Source: Pseudomonas sp. ANT_J12 (GTDB lineage Bacteria; Pseudomonadota; Gammaproteobacteria; Pseudomonadales; Pseudomonadaceae). From it: DNA of 64,000 nt. The stretch lies in contig NZ_VOBN01000017.1 in the NCBI RefSeq assembly GCF_008370045.1, positions 62,001 through 126,000 on the forward strand. The letters run 5' to 3'. Of this stretch, positions 52,708 through 62,114 are shown in pieces; position 1 is the stretch's first letter; each line of letters begins with the position of its first letter. The notes beneath the pieces were generated by a model. The model saw nothing but the letters and a program-made list of their open reading frames with translations. It searched no databases and was not told the origin of the DNA. Both the position numbers and the translations under genes were made by a program.

Positions 52708-54021
52708 CTACAGACAAGGCGCCACGGAACGACTCTCGACCTTGGGCATGCGCGTGCCGAAATACGCCGCGCTGCTCACGCCCACCGCGCCCATCACCGC
52801 GCAGAAGATCACGCAGATCCACGGGCTCCACGGCATCAGGCCGATCAGCAACAGCGGTGTGATACTCGCCCAGGCGGCGTAGGCAATGTTGTAGGTGAAG
52901 GAGATCCCCGAGACGCGAATCCGCGCCGGGAACAGGCTGACCATTACCGACGGCACCGCGCCGACCACGCCACAACTGAGGCCGGCAATCGCATAGGCCA
53001 GACCGATCCAGTCCCCCCCGATGATCAGGCAGGTGTAGAGCACGCCAATGCCCAGCGGCAGTAGCAGGCTGTAGAGCATCACCGTGCGCCAGGCGCCGAT
53101 GCGGTCGACCAGCAAACCGGCGAGCACGCAACCGATGTTCAGGAACACGATGCCTAACGCACTCAGGGCGAAGGTGTGGCTGGCGGTCATGCCGAAGGTT
53201 TTCTGCATCATGGTCGGGGTGATGACGACGAACACCACCACCGCCGACGTCAGCACGCAGGTGAGGATCATGGCCGGCAACATCGCCAGACGATGCTCGC
53301 GCAGCACCGTGCGCAGCGGCAGTTCGACCGCTTCATCGCGGCGGGCCTGCATGGCCATGAACACCGGGGTTTCGCTGAGCCAGCGCCGCAGCCAGACACC
53401 GATCACACCAAACACGCCACCGAGCAGGAACGGGAAGCGCCAGGCGTAATCGAGAATTTCAGCCGGCGTAAAAGCCTGGGCCAGGAAGGTCGCGGTCAGT
53501 GCGCCGATCAAGTAGCCGAACGTCAGCCCGGCCTGGAGAAATCCAAGCGCATAACCGCGATGACCGGCCGGCGCGTGCTCGGCGACGAACACCCAGGCGC
53601 TCGGCACTTCACCGCCCACCGCCGCGCCCTGGAGGACGCGCAGCGCCAACAGCAGCAAGGGCGCGAAGTAACCGATCTGCGCGTAGGTCGGCATGATCCC
53701 GATCAGCAGGCACGGCAGCGCCATCATCAAAATGCTCAGGCTGAACACCTTCTTGCGCCCCAGTTTGTCGGCGAAGTGCGCCATCAGGATCCCGCCCAGC
53801 GGCCGCGCCAGGTAACCGGTGACGAAGATCCCGAAACTTTGCAGCAAGCGCAGCCATTCAGGCATTTCCGGCGGGAAGAACAGTTGGCTGAGGGTCAGGG
53901 CGAAAAACACGAAAATGATGAAATCGTAGATTTCCAGCGCCCCGCCGAGCGCCGCAAGGCCCAGGGTCTTGTAATCCGAACGGGTAAACGGCACCGGGCG
54001 CGTTTCGGTATTGGCAGTCAT
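52708..54021 (-). CDS. MFS transporter, metabolite:H+ symporter (MHS) type
   Basis: The 437-residue protein has about 12 spans. Typical blocks are ALGGALEIYDFIIFVFFA (near 22-39), FADKLGRKKVFSLSILMM (near 83-100) and the WRFPFLLGGVFGVIGVWLRR segment characteristic of this group, whose members move organic acids such as citrate, alpha-ketoglutarate or shikimate. It is divergent from panB. Confidence 0.88.
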   Translation of the reverse strand: MTANTETRPVPFTRSDYKTLGLAALGGALEIYDFIIFVFFALTLSQLFFPPEMPEWLRLLQSFGIFVTGYLARPLGGILMAHFADKLGRKKVFSLSILMMALPCLLIGIMPTYAQIGYFAPLLLLALRVLQGAAVGGEVPSAWVFVAEHAPAGHRGYALGFLQAGLTFGYLIGALTATFLAQAFTPAEILDYAWRFPFLLGGVFGVIGVWLRRWLSETPVFMAMQARRDEAVELPLRTVLREHRLAMLPAMILTCVLTSAVVVFVVITPTMMQKTFGMTASHTFALSALGIVFLNIGCVLAGLLVDRIGAWRTVMLYSLLLPLGIGVLYTCLIIGGDWIGLAYAIAGLSCGVVGAVPSVMVSLFPARIRVSGISFTYNIAYAAWASITPLLLIGLMPWSPWICVIFCAVMGAVGVSSAAYFGTRMPKVESRSVAPCL

Positions 54022-54190
54022 GAAAAGAACTCTGGCATGGGCAAAAAACCAAGGCGCCCATGGTCTACGCAAATGCGCCGGTGGACAACCCGATCAGCGC
54101 CCTGGGTTGGTTTTTAGCGGTTCTCTGTGCATTGAATTCGGCCCCACGACACCAATAATCGGGGGCTTTCCAACCCACAGGAAAGCCGCC

Positions 54191-55009
54191 ATGAGCAGCC
54201 ATACCCGCAGCAAACGCCTGACCGTTCCCCAATTGGTGGCCATGAAAGGCCAACAGAAAATCGTCTCGCTGACCGCCTACACCCGCTCGATGGCCGAGTT
54301 GATGGACCCGTTTGTCGACTTCGTGCTGATCGGCGACTCCACGGCCATGGTCGGCTATGGCCGCACCTCGACCCTGGACATGAGCCTGGAAGAAATCATC
54401 GGCCACACCCGCGCAGTGGTCGCCAGCACGCGATTGGCCTGCGTGATTGCCGACATGCCGTTCGGCAGCTATCAGGAATCACCCCAGCAGGCCTACCGTA
54501 ATTGCGCCGAAGTGCTGGCCCGCACCGGTTGCGACGCGCTCAAGCTCGAAGGCGGCAAGGCCTTGGCCGGCACTGTGGAGTTTCTGGTGCAGCGCGGCAT
54601 TCCGGTGATGGCGCATATCGGCCTGATGCCGCAATACGTCAACGTCATGGGCGGCTTCAAGGCTCAGGGGTTGAACGACACGACCGCCGCCGCCATCGAG
54701 GAAGATGCCCGCGCTCACCTCGCCGCCGGTGCGTTCAGCCTGTTGCTGGAAGGCGTGGCCGAACCGCTGGCCCGGCGCATCAGCGATTTTTCCGCAATGC
54801 CGATCATTGGCATCGGCGCCTCACCAGCCTGCGACGGGCAAGTGCTGGTGACCGAGGACATCCTCGGTCTGGGCGGCGACTATGTGCCGCGCTTCGTCAA
54901 ACCCTATGCAGATGTCGGCGCGTTGATCAGCCAGGCGTTCGAGTGTTTCGCCGATGAAGTGCGCAACGGTCAGTTTCCGCAGATGCAGCATTGTTATGGC
55001 GTGAGCTGA
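54191..55009 (+). CDS. panB: 3-methyl-2-oxobutanoate hydroxymethyltransferase paralog
   Basis: The 272-residue protein matches PanB, which makes ketopantoate from 3-methyl-2-oxobutanoate and methylene-THF. Metal and substrate residues are kept: GDSTAMVGYG, ADMPFGSYQ, LKLEGG, MAHIGLMPQ and IGIGASPACDGQVLV. Its sequence is divergent from the usual PanB (for example DST in place of DSL), and it is not next to panC. This suggests a second copy used in another C1-transfer pathway. It is divergent from an MHS transporter and its end overlaps a MocR gene by 16 bases. Confidence 0.82.
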   Translation: MSSHTRSKRLTVPQLVAMKGQQKIVSLTAYTRSMAELMDPFVDFVLIGDSTAMVGYGRTSTLDMSLEEIIGHTRAVVASTRLACVIADMPFGSYQESPQQAYRNCAEVLARTGCDALKLEGGKALAGTVEFLVQRGIPVMAHIGLMPQYVNVMGGFKAQGLNDTTAAAIEEDARAHLAAGAFSLLLEGVAEPLARRISDFSAMPIIGIGASPACDGQVLVTEDILGLGGDYVPRFVKPYADVGALISQAFECFADEVRNGQFPQMQHCYGVS

Positions 55010-56391
55010 CGCTCCCGCTCAATGGCTGCGGCCAGGGTCTTCACGGCCAGGCCGATGTCCTTGCTCCAATCCACGGTGTAGCTCAGGCGCAAGCAATCGC
55101 GCCACAACCCCTGTTGGCTAAACATTTCGCCGGGTGCAATCACAATGCCTTTGGCCAACAGGCGCTCGAACACCCGGCGCATGTCCACCGGGTGGACGGA
55201 TTGCGCCCACAGCGTTGCGCCCCCCGCCGCTGCCACCACGTTAAGCTGGTCGGCGGCGTGCTCCTGGAGCAGGCGGGTCATTTGCGTCATGCGTTCATGG
55301 AGCAGGCCGCGCAACACCTGAGTGTGCTGATCGATGCGTCGCGAACCGTACAAGCGGGCCAGGGCTTTCTGCCGGATCGGCGACAGGCGAAACGCGCGGT
55401 CGAGGCACTGGCGCTGCATCGCAGCCTCCTGGCCACGGATCAACACATAGCCGAACGGTGCTTCCGAACCGATGACCTTATCGAAGGTAGAAAACACCAC
55501 CAACCGCTCGGGATCGGCGAAATCCCGATAGCGCGGCTGTTCCGGCAGGAATCCGAATTCGCCATAGCTGTCGTTCTCGAACAACCAGACACCCCGTTCA
55601 CTCAGCCATTCGCACAGCTGCTGTTTGTCGGCCGCTGGCATCAGGCTGCCGTGGGGAAGGCTCACGGTCGATGAGAACACCGCCAGCGCGACGGTTTCAC
55701 GCTGCAACAGGTCGTGAACCTGCTGCAGGTCAAAGCGGCCATCGACGTGCAGCGGTACCTCGATCACGCGGATATCCGCAGCGTGCAACTGGCGCAAGAT
55801 CGCCCAGGAACACGGCGACTCGACCAATGCCACGGTCCCGCGCAGGTTCAGTGCGGCCAATGACATGTCCAGCACACTGCGCAGATCGGCGCCGATGAAC
55901 ACCTGTTCCGGCCGCCAGTAATGCGCGGTCGAACGGGTGTAGCGCTCCGCCAGCACCGTGCGCAGTTCGATCTCGCCGAAGGGCTGATACAACGGCACCG
56001 CCGAACGCGGGTATTGGCGCGACAGTTCGCGCTCGGTCATCAGCAACGGGTTCTCCAGGGACAGCAACATCGATGGCGCATCGCTGCTCAGCGCCAGCAT
56101 GCCGGGCTGGCGCGCGTAGGCGTAAATGTTGTCGAGCAGGTTGGCGGCCGGTGTCGGCGGTTGCATCGAGCCGGCCCGGCAGAAGTACCCGAGCTTGGGT
56201 CGAGAAAAAACCCGGCCCTCATCTTCAAGCAAGGCGTAGGCAGATTTGGTGGTGGACACCGAGACGTTCAGGCGCAACGCCAACTGGCGCAATGACGGGA
56301 GCTTCCACTCGCCCTCGGTCCGGGTCGAGTCGATCAGCTCGACCAGGTAGCGGTACACGGCCTGATAAGCGAAGGGGCTTTCCTTGTTCAA
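54994..56391 (-). CDS. MocR-type GntR/aminotransferase-like regulator
   Basis: The 465-residue protein has an N-terminal GntR winged helix (about 8-75; LPSLRQLALRLNVSVSTTKS) and a fold-type I aminotransferase domain (about 100-460). The PLP lysine probably lies in STFDKVIGSEAPFGYV. MocR proteins sense amino acids, PLP or related compounds. The likely targets are the convergent panB copy and the divergent AtoE-like gene. It starts at TTG 56391 with AAGGAA nine bases upstream. Confidence 0.88.
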   Translation of the reverse strand: MNKESPFAYQAVYRYLVELIDSTRTEGEWKLPSLRQLALRLNVSVSTTKSAYALLEDEGRVFSRPKLGYFCRAGSMQPPTPAANLLDNIYAYARQPGMLALSSDAPSMLLSLENPLLMTERELSRQYPRSAVPLYQPFGEIELRTVLAERYTRSTAHYWRPEQVFIGADLRSVLDMSLAALNLRGTVALVESPCSWAILRQLHAADIRVIEVPLHVDGRFDLQQVHDLLQRETVALAVFSSTVSLPHGSLMPAADKQQLCEWLSERGVWLFENDSYGEFGFLPEQPRYRDFADPERLVVFSTFDKVIGSEAPFGYVLIRGQEAAMQRQCLDRAFRLSPIRQKALARLYGSRRIDQHTQVLRGLLHERMTQMTRLLQEHAADQLNVVAAAGGATLWAQSVHPVDMRRVFERLLAKGIVIAPGEMFSQQGLWRDCLRLSYTVDWSKDIGLAVKTLAAAIERERQLTP

Positions 56392-56573
56392 TCGCGGTCA
56401 TTCCTTGAGGTAGGCACGGCGCAGCATCCTCCCATGATGCGCGGGGTGCAATGTGCGTCCCCCGCTAAAACAGCGCCGCAAAAAAACCGTGATTGATTTA
56501 CTGTTGGCACCTGACCAGCCGGGCCTTTGCGGCCCGGAACATCACCATAATCATAAAAATCCGAGGTACTCCC

Positions 56574-57992
56574 GTGGCCGCTGATATCGACGATAGCCGC
56601 TATGCCCGTTTTGCCCTGCGCTGCTCCAGTTTTGCCGAACGCTGGTTCCCCGATTCCTGGGTGTTCGCCGCTCTGGCAGTGATCATCGTGGCCGTGGCGA
56701 CGATGGCCATGGGCGCCAAACCCACTGACGCCGCCATGGCCTTCGGAGACGGGTTCTGGAGTTTGATTCCGTTCACCATGCAGATGGCGTTCGTGGTGAT
56801 TGGCGGTTATGTGGTCGCCAGTTCGCCACCGGCGGTGAAGCTGATCGACCGCCTGGCGCGGATCCCGAAAAACGGCCGCTCCGCCGTAGCCTGGGTCGCA
56901 CTGATTTCGATGGTCGCGTCGTTGCTGAACTGGGGTTTATCGCTGGTCTTCGGTGGTTTGCTGGTCCGCGCCCTCGCCCGCCGCACCGATCTGAAAATGG
57001 ATTACCGCGCTGCCGGTGCTGCGGCGTATCTGGGTCTTGGCGCGGTGTGGGCGCTGGGGCTGTCATCGTCCGCCGCGCAATTGCAGGCCAACCCGGCCAG
57101 CCTGCCGCCGTCGATTCTGTCGATCACCGGCGTCATCCCGTTCACTCAAACAATCTTTCTCTGGCAGTCCGGCGTGCTGTTGCTGGCGCTGATCGTGGTC
57201 TCGCTGATCATCGCCTACGCCACCGCCCCCGGCCCGAACAGCGCGCGCGATGCCAAGGCTTGCGGGATCGACCCGAGTTTCAACCTGCCGCCGCTGCAAC
57301 CGCGCACCCGCCCCGGCGAATGGCTGGAACACAGTCCGTTGCTGACGATTTTGCTGGTGCTGTTGGCCGGTGGTTGGCTGTTCCATGAGTTCTCGACCAA
57401 ACCGGCGATCAGCGCGATCTCCGGCCTGAACACCTACAACTTCCTGTTCATCATGCTCGGCGCCCTGCTGCACTGGCGCCCGCGCAGCTTCCTCGACGCG
57501 GTGTCCCGGGCGGTGCCGACCACCACCGGCGTGCTGATCCAGTTCCCGCTGTACGGCTCGATCGCCGCGCTGATGACCACCGTCAAAGGCACCGATGCCC
57601 AGACGTTGGCTCACCATATCTCGACCTTCTTCGTACAGATCGCGTCCCACGACACCTACGCGCTGTTGATGGGCGTGTACTCGGCAATCCTCGGCTTCTT
57701 CATCCCGTCCGGCGGCGGTAAGTGGATCATCGAAGCCCCGTACGTAATGCAAGTGGCCACGGACCTGAACTACCACCTGGGCTGGGCCGTACAGATCTAC
57801 AACGCCGCCGAAGCCCTGCCGAACCTGATCAACCCGTTCTACATGCTGCCGCTGCTGGGCGTGCTGGGGCTGAAGGCGCGGGACTTGATCGGGTTTTCGT
57901 TTGTGCAGTTGCTGGTGCACACGCCGCTGGTGCTGTTTCTGCTGTGGGCGTTGGGGACGACGCTGGTTTATACGGCGCCGGTGATGCCTTAA
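56574..57992 (+). CDS. Short-chain fatty-acid transporter (AtoE/TIGR00366 family)
   Basis: The 472-residue protein has about 11-13 spans and matches AtoE, which takes up short-chain fatty acids such as acetoacetate or butyrate. Landmarks are MASLLNWGLSLVFGGLLVRA (near 118-137) and FFIPSGGGKWIIEAPY (near 376-391). GTG 56574 is used because CGAGG precedes it and residues upstream look non-coding. It is divergent from the MocR gene. Confidence 0.85.
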   Translation: MAADIDDSRYARFALRCSSFAERWFPDSWVFAALAVIIVAVATMAMGAKPTDAAMAFGDGFWSLIPFTMQMAFVVIGGYVVASSPPAVKLIDRLARIPKNGRSAVAWVALISMVASLLNWGLSLVFGGLLVRALARRTDLKMDYRAAGAAAYLGLGAVWALGLSSSAAQLQANPASLPPSILSITGVIPFTQTIFLWQSGVLLLALIVVSLIIAYATAPGPNSARDAKACGIDPSFNLPPLQPRTRPGEWLEHSPLLTILLVLLAGGWLFHEFSTKPAISAISGLNTYNFLFIMLGALLHWRPRSFLDAVSRAVPTTTGVLIQFPLYGSIAALMTTVKGTDAQTLAHHISTFFVQIASHDTYALLMGVYSAILGFFIPSGGGKWIIEAPYVMQVATDLNYHLGWAVQIYNAAEALPNLINPFYMLPLLGVLGLKARDLIGFSFVQLLVHTPLVLFLLWALGTTLVYTAPVMP

Positions 57993-58029
57993 TCGAGTTG
58001 ACCGCACCTGCTCGGGGGAGTGGGTGCGG

Positions 58030-58392
58030 TCAGGTTTGATCGGTAGGTAACACTTTCAACAATTCGGGCAACGCTGCCTGAACCGTGTCCCACACCACTT
58101 CAAGATTGATATCGAAATAGCCGTGAGCAATGCGATTGCGCATACCGCGCATGCTGCGCCATGGCACTTTGGTATTCTGAGAAGCGAACTCCCCGTAGCG
58201 ATCCATAACCTTGGTCGCCGCCTCGCCAATGATGATGAGGCTCATGATGACGGCTTGTTGAGTACGCTTGTCGTCGAAAAACTCTTCCTTGCTCAGCCCT
58301 TCGACAAAAGTCAGCGCATCGGCCGCTGCCTCGCGCATATGGTCAAGGAGTCGCCAAGTCGGTTCTCGGTCATACGGGCCGTGCCTGATCAA
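58030..58392 (-). CDS. hepT: HepT-like ribonuclease toxin
   Basis: The 120-residue HEPN protein carries the RX4-HxY motif as RNRIAHGY (near 85-92), which is the RNase active site. It matches the DUF86/HepT group. With the upstream nucleotidyltransferase it forms the HepT-MntA toxin-antitoxin pair, in which MntA neutralises HepT by AMPylation on a Tyr next to the active site. It overlaps mntA by 23 bases. Confidence 0.85.
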   Translation of the reverse strand: MIRHGPYDREPTWRLLDHMREAAADALTFVEGLSKEEFFDDKRTQQAVIMSLIIIGEAATKVMDRYGEFASQNTKVPWRSMRGMRNRIAHGYFDINLEVVWDTVQAALPELLKVLPTDQT

Positions 58393-58660
58393 GCACCTGC
58401 TGACGAAACTTCAATGGAAGGTCGCCCGGTGTCAGCAGGTCAACCGTAACGCCGAGCAAATCCTCAAGCTCAACCTGAAGACCGCCGAGATCAAACAGCG
58501 TGGCGCCGGGCAGAGCATCTACCAGCAGATCAAGATCACTTCCCTCTTTATCCGTACCGAGCAGCACCGAGCCAAATACTCGAGGGTTGGACGTACGGAA
58601 TCGACCGACGACCTCGCGCACGGCTGCACGTTGTAGATCAAGCGCTGTAGAGGGTTTCAT
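58370..58660 (-). CDS. mntA: MntA-like minimal nucleotidyltransferase antitoxin
   Basis: The 96-residue protein has the minimal nucleotidyltransferase signature GS-X10-DxD (GSVLLGTDKEGSDLDLLV near residues 30-47). It is expected to AMPylate the HepT toxin encoded downstream. The gene is first in the pair and overlaps hepT. No mobile element is adjacent. Confidence 0.85.
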   Translation of the reverse strand: MKPSTALDLQRAAVREVVGRFRTSNPRVFGSVLLGTDKEGSDLDLLVDALPGATLFDLGGLQVELEDLLGVTVDLLTPGDLPLKFRQQVLDQARPV

Positions 58661-58907
58661 GATTCACCTTAACCAGGTCCGGTATCGCGCCAGTCTAGCA
58701 GCGCTTGAGGATGGTAAACACCGTGCACCAATACTGGATACGTGGCCAGGGCCATTCCTCGCCACTACACCACATTTCCCATGCCTGCCTTGCACCTGCA
58801 GATCGGATCCAACTTCGTGTAACCTCCCCGTCACATCGCGCTGCTAGCGTCCCGCCGAAACAACTCGCAACAAATTGCCACAATTCTGCAAGAAAACAGG
58901 AGCCGGA

Positions 58908-60605
58908 ATGAACGACGAAAAAGATGGAAACGACATCCCCTCCCCTGAAACCGATCAACCCACCGATACCAGTCGCCGCCGTTTCCTGGGTGGTGTAGCG
59001 GTATTGGGTGTCGGGGCGACGTTGAGCGCCTGCGGCACCAAAGACAACGAGCCCGGTAAACCGGTCGAACGCCCGCTGACGCCCGCCGAGCTGGACAAGG
59101 CCCTGCGCGAAAACGTGAAAAACGTGGTGGTGATCTACGGCGAAAACCGCAGCTTCAATAACCTGTTTGCGGATTTCCCGGGGGTCGAGAAACCGTTGTC
59201 GGCGCTCAAGCCCGATGATTACGTACAGAAAGATCGTGACGGTAAAGTGCTGGCGAACCTGCCTCCGGTTTGGGGTGGCCTGAACCAGGTCGGCCCGCAA
59301 ACCCTCGATGGCGTGGTCTACCCTGCCGGTACGCAGTATCAGGAACACTTGCCCAACGCGCCCTACGCCCTCAAAGGCCCGCAAGGCGAAGACCTGCCGC
59401 TAAGCCTGGTGACCCGCGATCTGTGGCATGTGTTCTATCAGAACCAGATGCAGATCAACGGCGGCAAGAATGACGGCTTTGTCGCCTGGGCCGATTCCGG
59501 TGGCTTGACCATGGGGCATTACACCCAGACTCGCTACTCCTTGCGTTTGTGGGACGTGGCCCGGGAATTCGTGCTCTGCGACAACTTCTTCCAGGGCGCT
59601 TTCGGCGGCTCGTATCTGAACCATCAATACCTGATCAGCGCCCAGGTGCCGTTCTACCCGGATGCCGCCAATTCGATCGCCAAGCCGCAGATCGCCACGC
59701 TGCAAAGCGATGATCCGACCGACAACCGCCTTAAGCCGCTGGACGCTTCGCCCGCCAGCGCCATGACCGGCCCGCCACAGTTCGGGCCAAGCCTGCTGAC
59801 CCCCGACGGCTACGCGGTGAATACCATGGCGCCGCCCTATTGGCCGACCTGGATCCGCGACCCCGAGCGCCCGGACTACGCCAAGCCGTTGCCCAGCGTG
59901 CTGGTGCCGCAAACCCACGAACACATCGGCGACAAGCTGTCGAAAAAGAACGTCGACTGGGCCTGGTACGGCGGTGCGTGGCAAGCCACGATCGATGAGT
60001 ACAAGGATTCGGGCGCCATTCCAAAGATTCCCAACTTCCAGTACCACCATCAGCCGTTCAACTACTTCAAGCGCCAAGGCCCGGAAAACCCGGCCGAGCG
60101 CGCCAAGCGCCTGCGCGACGGTGGCTTGGGCGATGAGTCGAGCACCAACAAGTTCCTGGCCGACGCCGAAGCCGGCAAGCTGCCGGCGGTGACGTTCTAC
60201 AAGCCCCAGGGCAACCTGAACATGCACGCCGGGTACGCCGACATCGCCTCGGGCGACCGTCATATCGTCCGCGCCCTCAAAGTGCTGCAACAAAGCCCGC
60301 AATGGAAAAACATGGTGGTGGTGATCACCGTCGATGAAAACGGCGGCTGGTGGGACCACGTTGCGCCGCCCAAGGGCGATCGCTGGGGCCCGGGAACGCG
60401 GATCCCGGCGCTGGTGATTTCGCCGTTTTCGCGCAAGGGCACGGTGGATCACACGGTCTACGACACCGCGTCGATCCTGCGATTGATCACGCGCACGTTC
60501 CAGCTGGAAACCCTCGACGGGATCAAAATGCGCGATGACGCGATGATTGCCCGGGGGCAAAAGCCGATGGGGGATTTGACCAATGCCCTGCATTTTTCGG
60601 GCTGA
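58908..60605 (+). CDS. Tat-exported acid phosphatase/phosphoesterase (AcpA family)
   Basis: The 565-residue PF04185 protein has the twin-arginine signal SRRRFLGG (22-29) and then TLSACG (Cys42), so it is probably a Tat-exported lipoprotein. The metal block starts IYGENRSFNNLFADFPG (near 76-92), with later ITVDENGGWWDHVAPP and STNK regions. It resembles AcpA, a phosphomonoesterase that may release phosphate from organic esters. A terminator follows. Confidence 0.85.
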   Translation: MNDEKDGNDIPSPETDQPTDTSRRRFLGGVAVLGVGATLSACGTKDNEPGKPVERPLTPAELDKALRENVKNVVVIYGENRSFNNLFADFPGVEKPLSALKPDDYVQKDRDGKVLANLPPVWGGLNQVGPQTLDGVVYPAGTQYQEHLPNAPYALKGPQGEDLPLSLVTRDLWHVFYQNQMQINGGKNDGFVAWADSGGLTMGHYTQTRYSLRLWDVAREFVLCDNFFQGAFGGSYLNHQYLISAQVPFYPDAANSIAKPQIATLQSDDPTDNRLKPLDASPASAMTGPPQFGPSLLTPDGYAVNTMAPPYWPTWIRDPERPDYAKPLPSVLVPQTHEHIGDKLSKKNVDWAWYGGAWQATIDEYKDSGAIPKIPNFQYHHQPFNYFKRQGPENPAERAKRLRDGGLGDESSTNKFLADAEAGKLPAVTFYKPQGNLNMHAGYADIASGDRHIVRALKVLQQSPQWKNMVVVITVDENGGWWDHVAPPKGDRWGPGTRIPALVISPFSRKGTVDHTVYDTASILRLITRTFQLETLDGIKMRDDAMIARGQKPMGDLTNALHFSG

Positions 60606-60624
60606 TTGAAAGCAAGATCAAAAG

Positions 60625-60672
60625 ATCGCAGCCTTCGGCAGCTCCTTGGCATGTCGTCGGCTGCGATTTTTT
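60625..60672 (+). terminator. Rho-independent terminator after the phosphoesterase gene
   Basis: ATCGCAGCC and GGCTGCGAT form a 9-bp stem across a 25-base loop and are followed by TTTTT. The sequence resembles a repeated Pseudomonas hairpin family. Confidence 0.75.
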
Positions 60673-60758
60673 GCGTGGGTACTGGACCGCTCGACACATC
60701 TGGTTTCAGTATGTACCCGCCCCCGCCTACGAGGGCCCACGCTGAAAAGGATCTGAGC

Positions 60759-61931
60759 ATGTTCAAACTCGCAGGACTTACCCTCGCCGCCCTCACCCTG
60801 AGTGCCGCCGCCCACGCCGATGTCGATCTCAAGCTGGGCAGCACCGAACGCGTCACCCGGCTCTTCGCCTACCCCAACAACTGCAACGTGATCTGCTTTC
60901 GCAACTGGACGCTGGAGCAGACTGTCGAGCATTACCTGACCCAGAGCGTGCAGCGCGATGGCTACAGCGCCGCGAAAGTCCGGGTAAAAACTGATAACCA
61001 TCAGCTCTACGCCGAAATCACCGGCGTACCCAAGGGGTATGACAAACCCCTCGCAGCCTTGTTGGATGCCGGTGATCTGGCCTACAACGGCGCCAAAAAG
61101 CTCAACATGGATGGCAAATGGGCTTATAGCTGGTACCTGTTCCTGCCATTGGGCATGGCCCTGGAAAACCGCAAAAGCGTCGAGTTGCTGCACTTCCCGC
61201 CGGATTACTCGTTGACCCAGGCCCAGGACTATCTGGAGTCCGCCACCACCGATCGCTGGGCCACGCTGCTGGTCGATAACGGCATTCCGGCCGCCCAGAC
61301 CCCGGCCTACCAGACCATCATCGACATCGCGCCGATTGCCGCGCCATCCAGCGCCGGCAAGGACCTGGAAGGCGTCTACGACTACTTCAAGGACTACCAG
61401 ACCACCATGGTCAAGGAAGTCAGCCAGAACGCCAAAGGTGCAGCGTTGCCGATGGTCGCCTTCGGCGCGCCGGTACGTAACTGGATCAAGCAGCAATACG
61501 GGGCGACCGTGGGTGTATTGGGCCTGGCCACCATCAGCCCAAGCGCCGGGGTGAAAGTGCCGGTATTGGGCTCTAACCACCCGAGCTACATCTGGTACGC
61601 CGCCGACCCGGACAGTTACACCGGCCCCGATGCCCAGGCCAAGGCGGATGCCGCCGGCCTGACGGTCATGGGCCAGGACCTGAGCGCCGCGTGCTGGCAG
61701 GCGGGGATGGGCAGCAAACCGGGCAGCGATCCAGCGGCGCAGCTGAAAAGCTGCACCCAGACCTGGCAGGTGACCCAGAAAGAAAAAACCTGTGAGCTGT
61801 TCTACACCTCGATCCGCAACCTGACGCCCGCCGACGCAGCGGCCAAGTGCGCCACACCGCCGGTCAAATCGCAGCTGCAACAACTGCAAGCCCCGGCCCC
61901 AGCGCCAGCGGTCCCTGCACCGCACCTCTGA
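60759..61931 (+). CDS. Exported protein of unknown function, adjacent to AcpA
   Basis: The 390-residue protein has a signal peptide ending near residue 20 (AAHA) and a large soluble domain, with a C-terminal Gln/Ala/Pro-rich tail. Four cysteines lie in the first half and C-terminal part (NNCNVICF, SAACW, KTCELF). I recognise no family. It follows the phosphoesterase in the same direction, after a terminator, so it is likely a separate unit sharing the periplasm. Confidence 0.7.
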   Translation: MFKLAGLTLAALTLSAAAHADVDLKLGSTERVTRLFAYPNNCNVICFRNWTLEQTVEHYLTQSVQRDGYSAAKVRVKTDNHQLYAEITGVPKGYDKPLAALLDAGDLAYNGAKKLNMDGKWAYSWYLFLPLGMALENRKSVELLHFPPDYSLTQAQDYLESATTDRWATLLVDNGIPAAQTPAYQTIIDIAPIAAPSSAGKDLEGVYDYFKDYQTTMVKEVSQNAKGAALPMVAFGAPVRNWIKQQYGATVGVLGLATISPSAGVKVPVLGSNHPSYIWYAADPDSYTGPDAQAKADAAGLTVMGQDLSAACWQAGMGSKPGSDPAAQLKSCTQTWQVTQKEKTCELFYTSIRNLTPADAAAKCATPPVKSQLQQLQAPAPAPAVPAPHL

Positions 61932-61943
61932 AACGCGGGAAGC

Positions 61944-61977
61944 CTTTTGTGCGTCAGCCAATGCTGACGCGCAAAAG
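61944..61977. other. Strong 15-bp hairpin downstream of the exported protein gene
   Basis: CTTTTGTGCGTCAGC pairs with GCTGACGCGCAAAAG around the loop CAAT, with a single G-T wobble. No T-run follows, so it is not a typical terminator. Confidence 0.6.
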
Positions 61978-61989
61978 CGCCTATTTCGC

Positions 61990-62066
61990 CTGTCAGTTCT
62001 GACAGTAGACCGGGTGTTAGATTTGCGAGAGGCTTGAGGCGTACCCAAGTGTTGCAGGGCTGACAG
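61990..62066. promoter_or_regulatory. CTGACAG repeats upstream of the SET-domain gene
   Basis: CTGTCAG-TT-CTGACAG forms a perfect 16-base dyad at 61990-62005, and a third copy CTGACAG is found at 62060-62066, ending 49 bases before the start codon. This may be an operator. Confidence 0.4.
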
Positions 62067-62114
62067 GATCGTCGGCTTCCGGAGGTCGCAACACCTTTGC
62101 CGACAAGGATCGTT

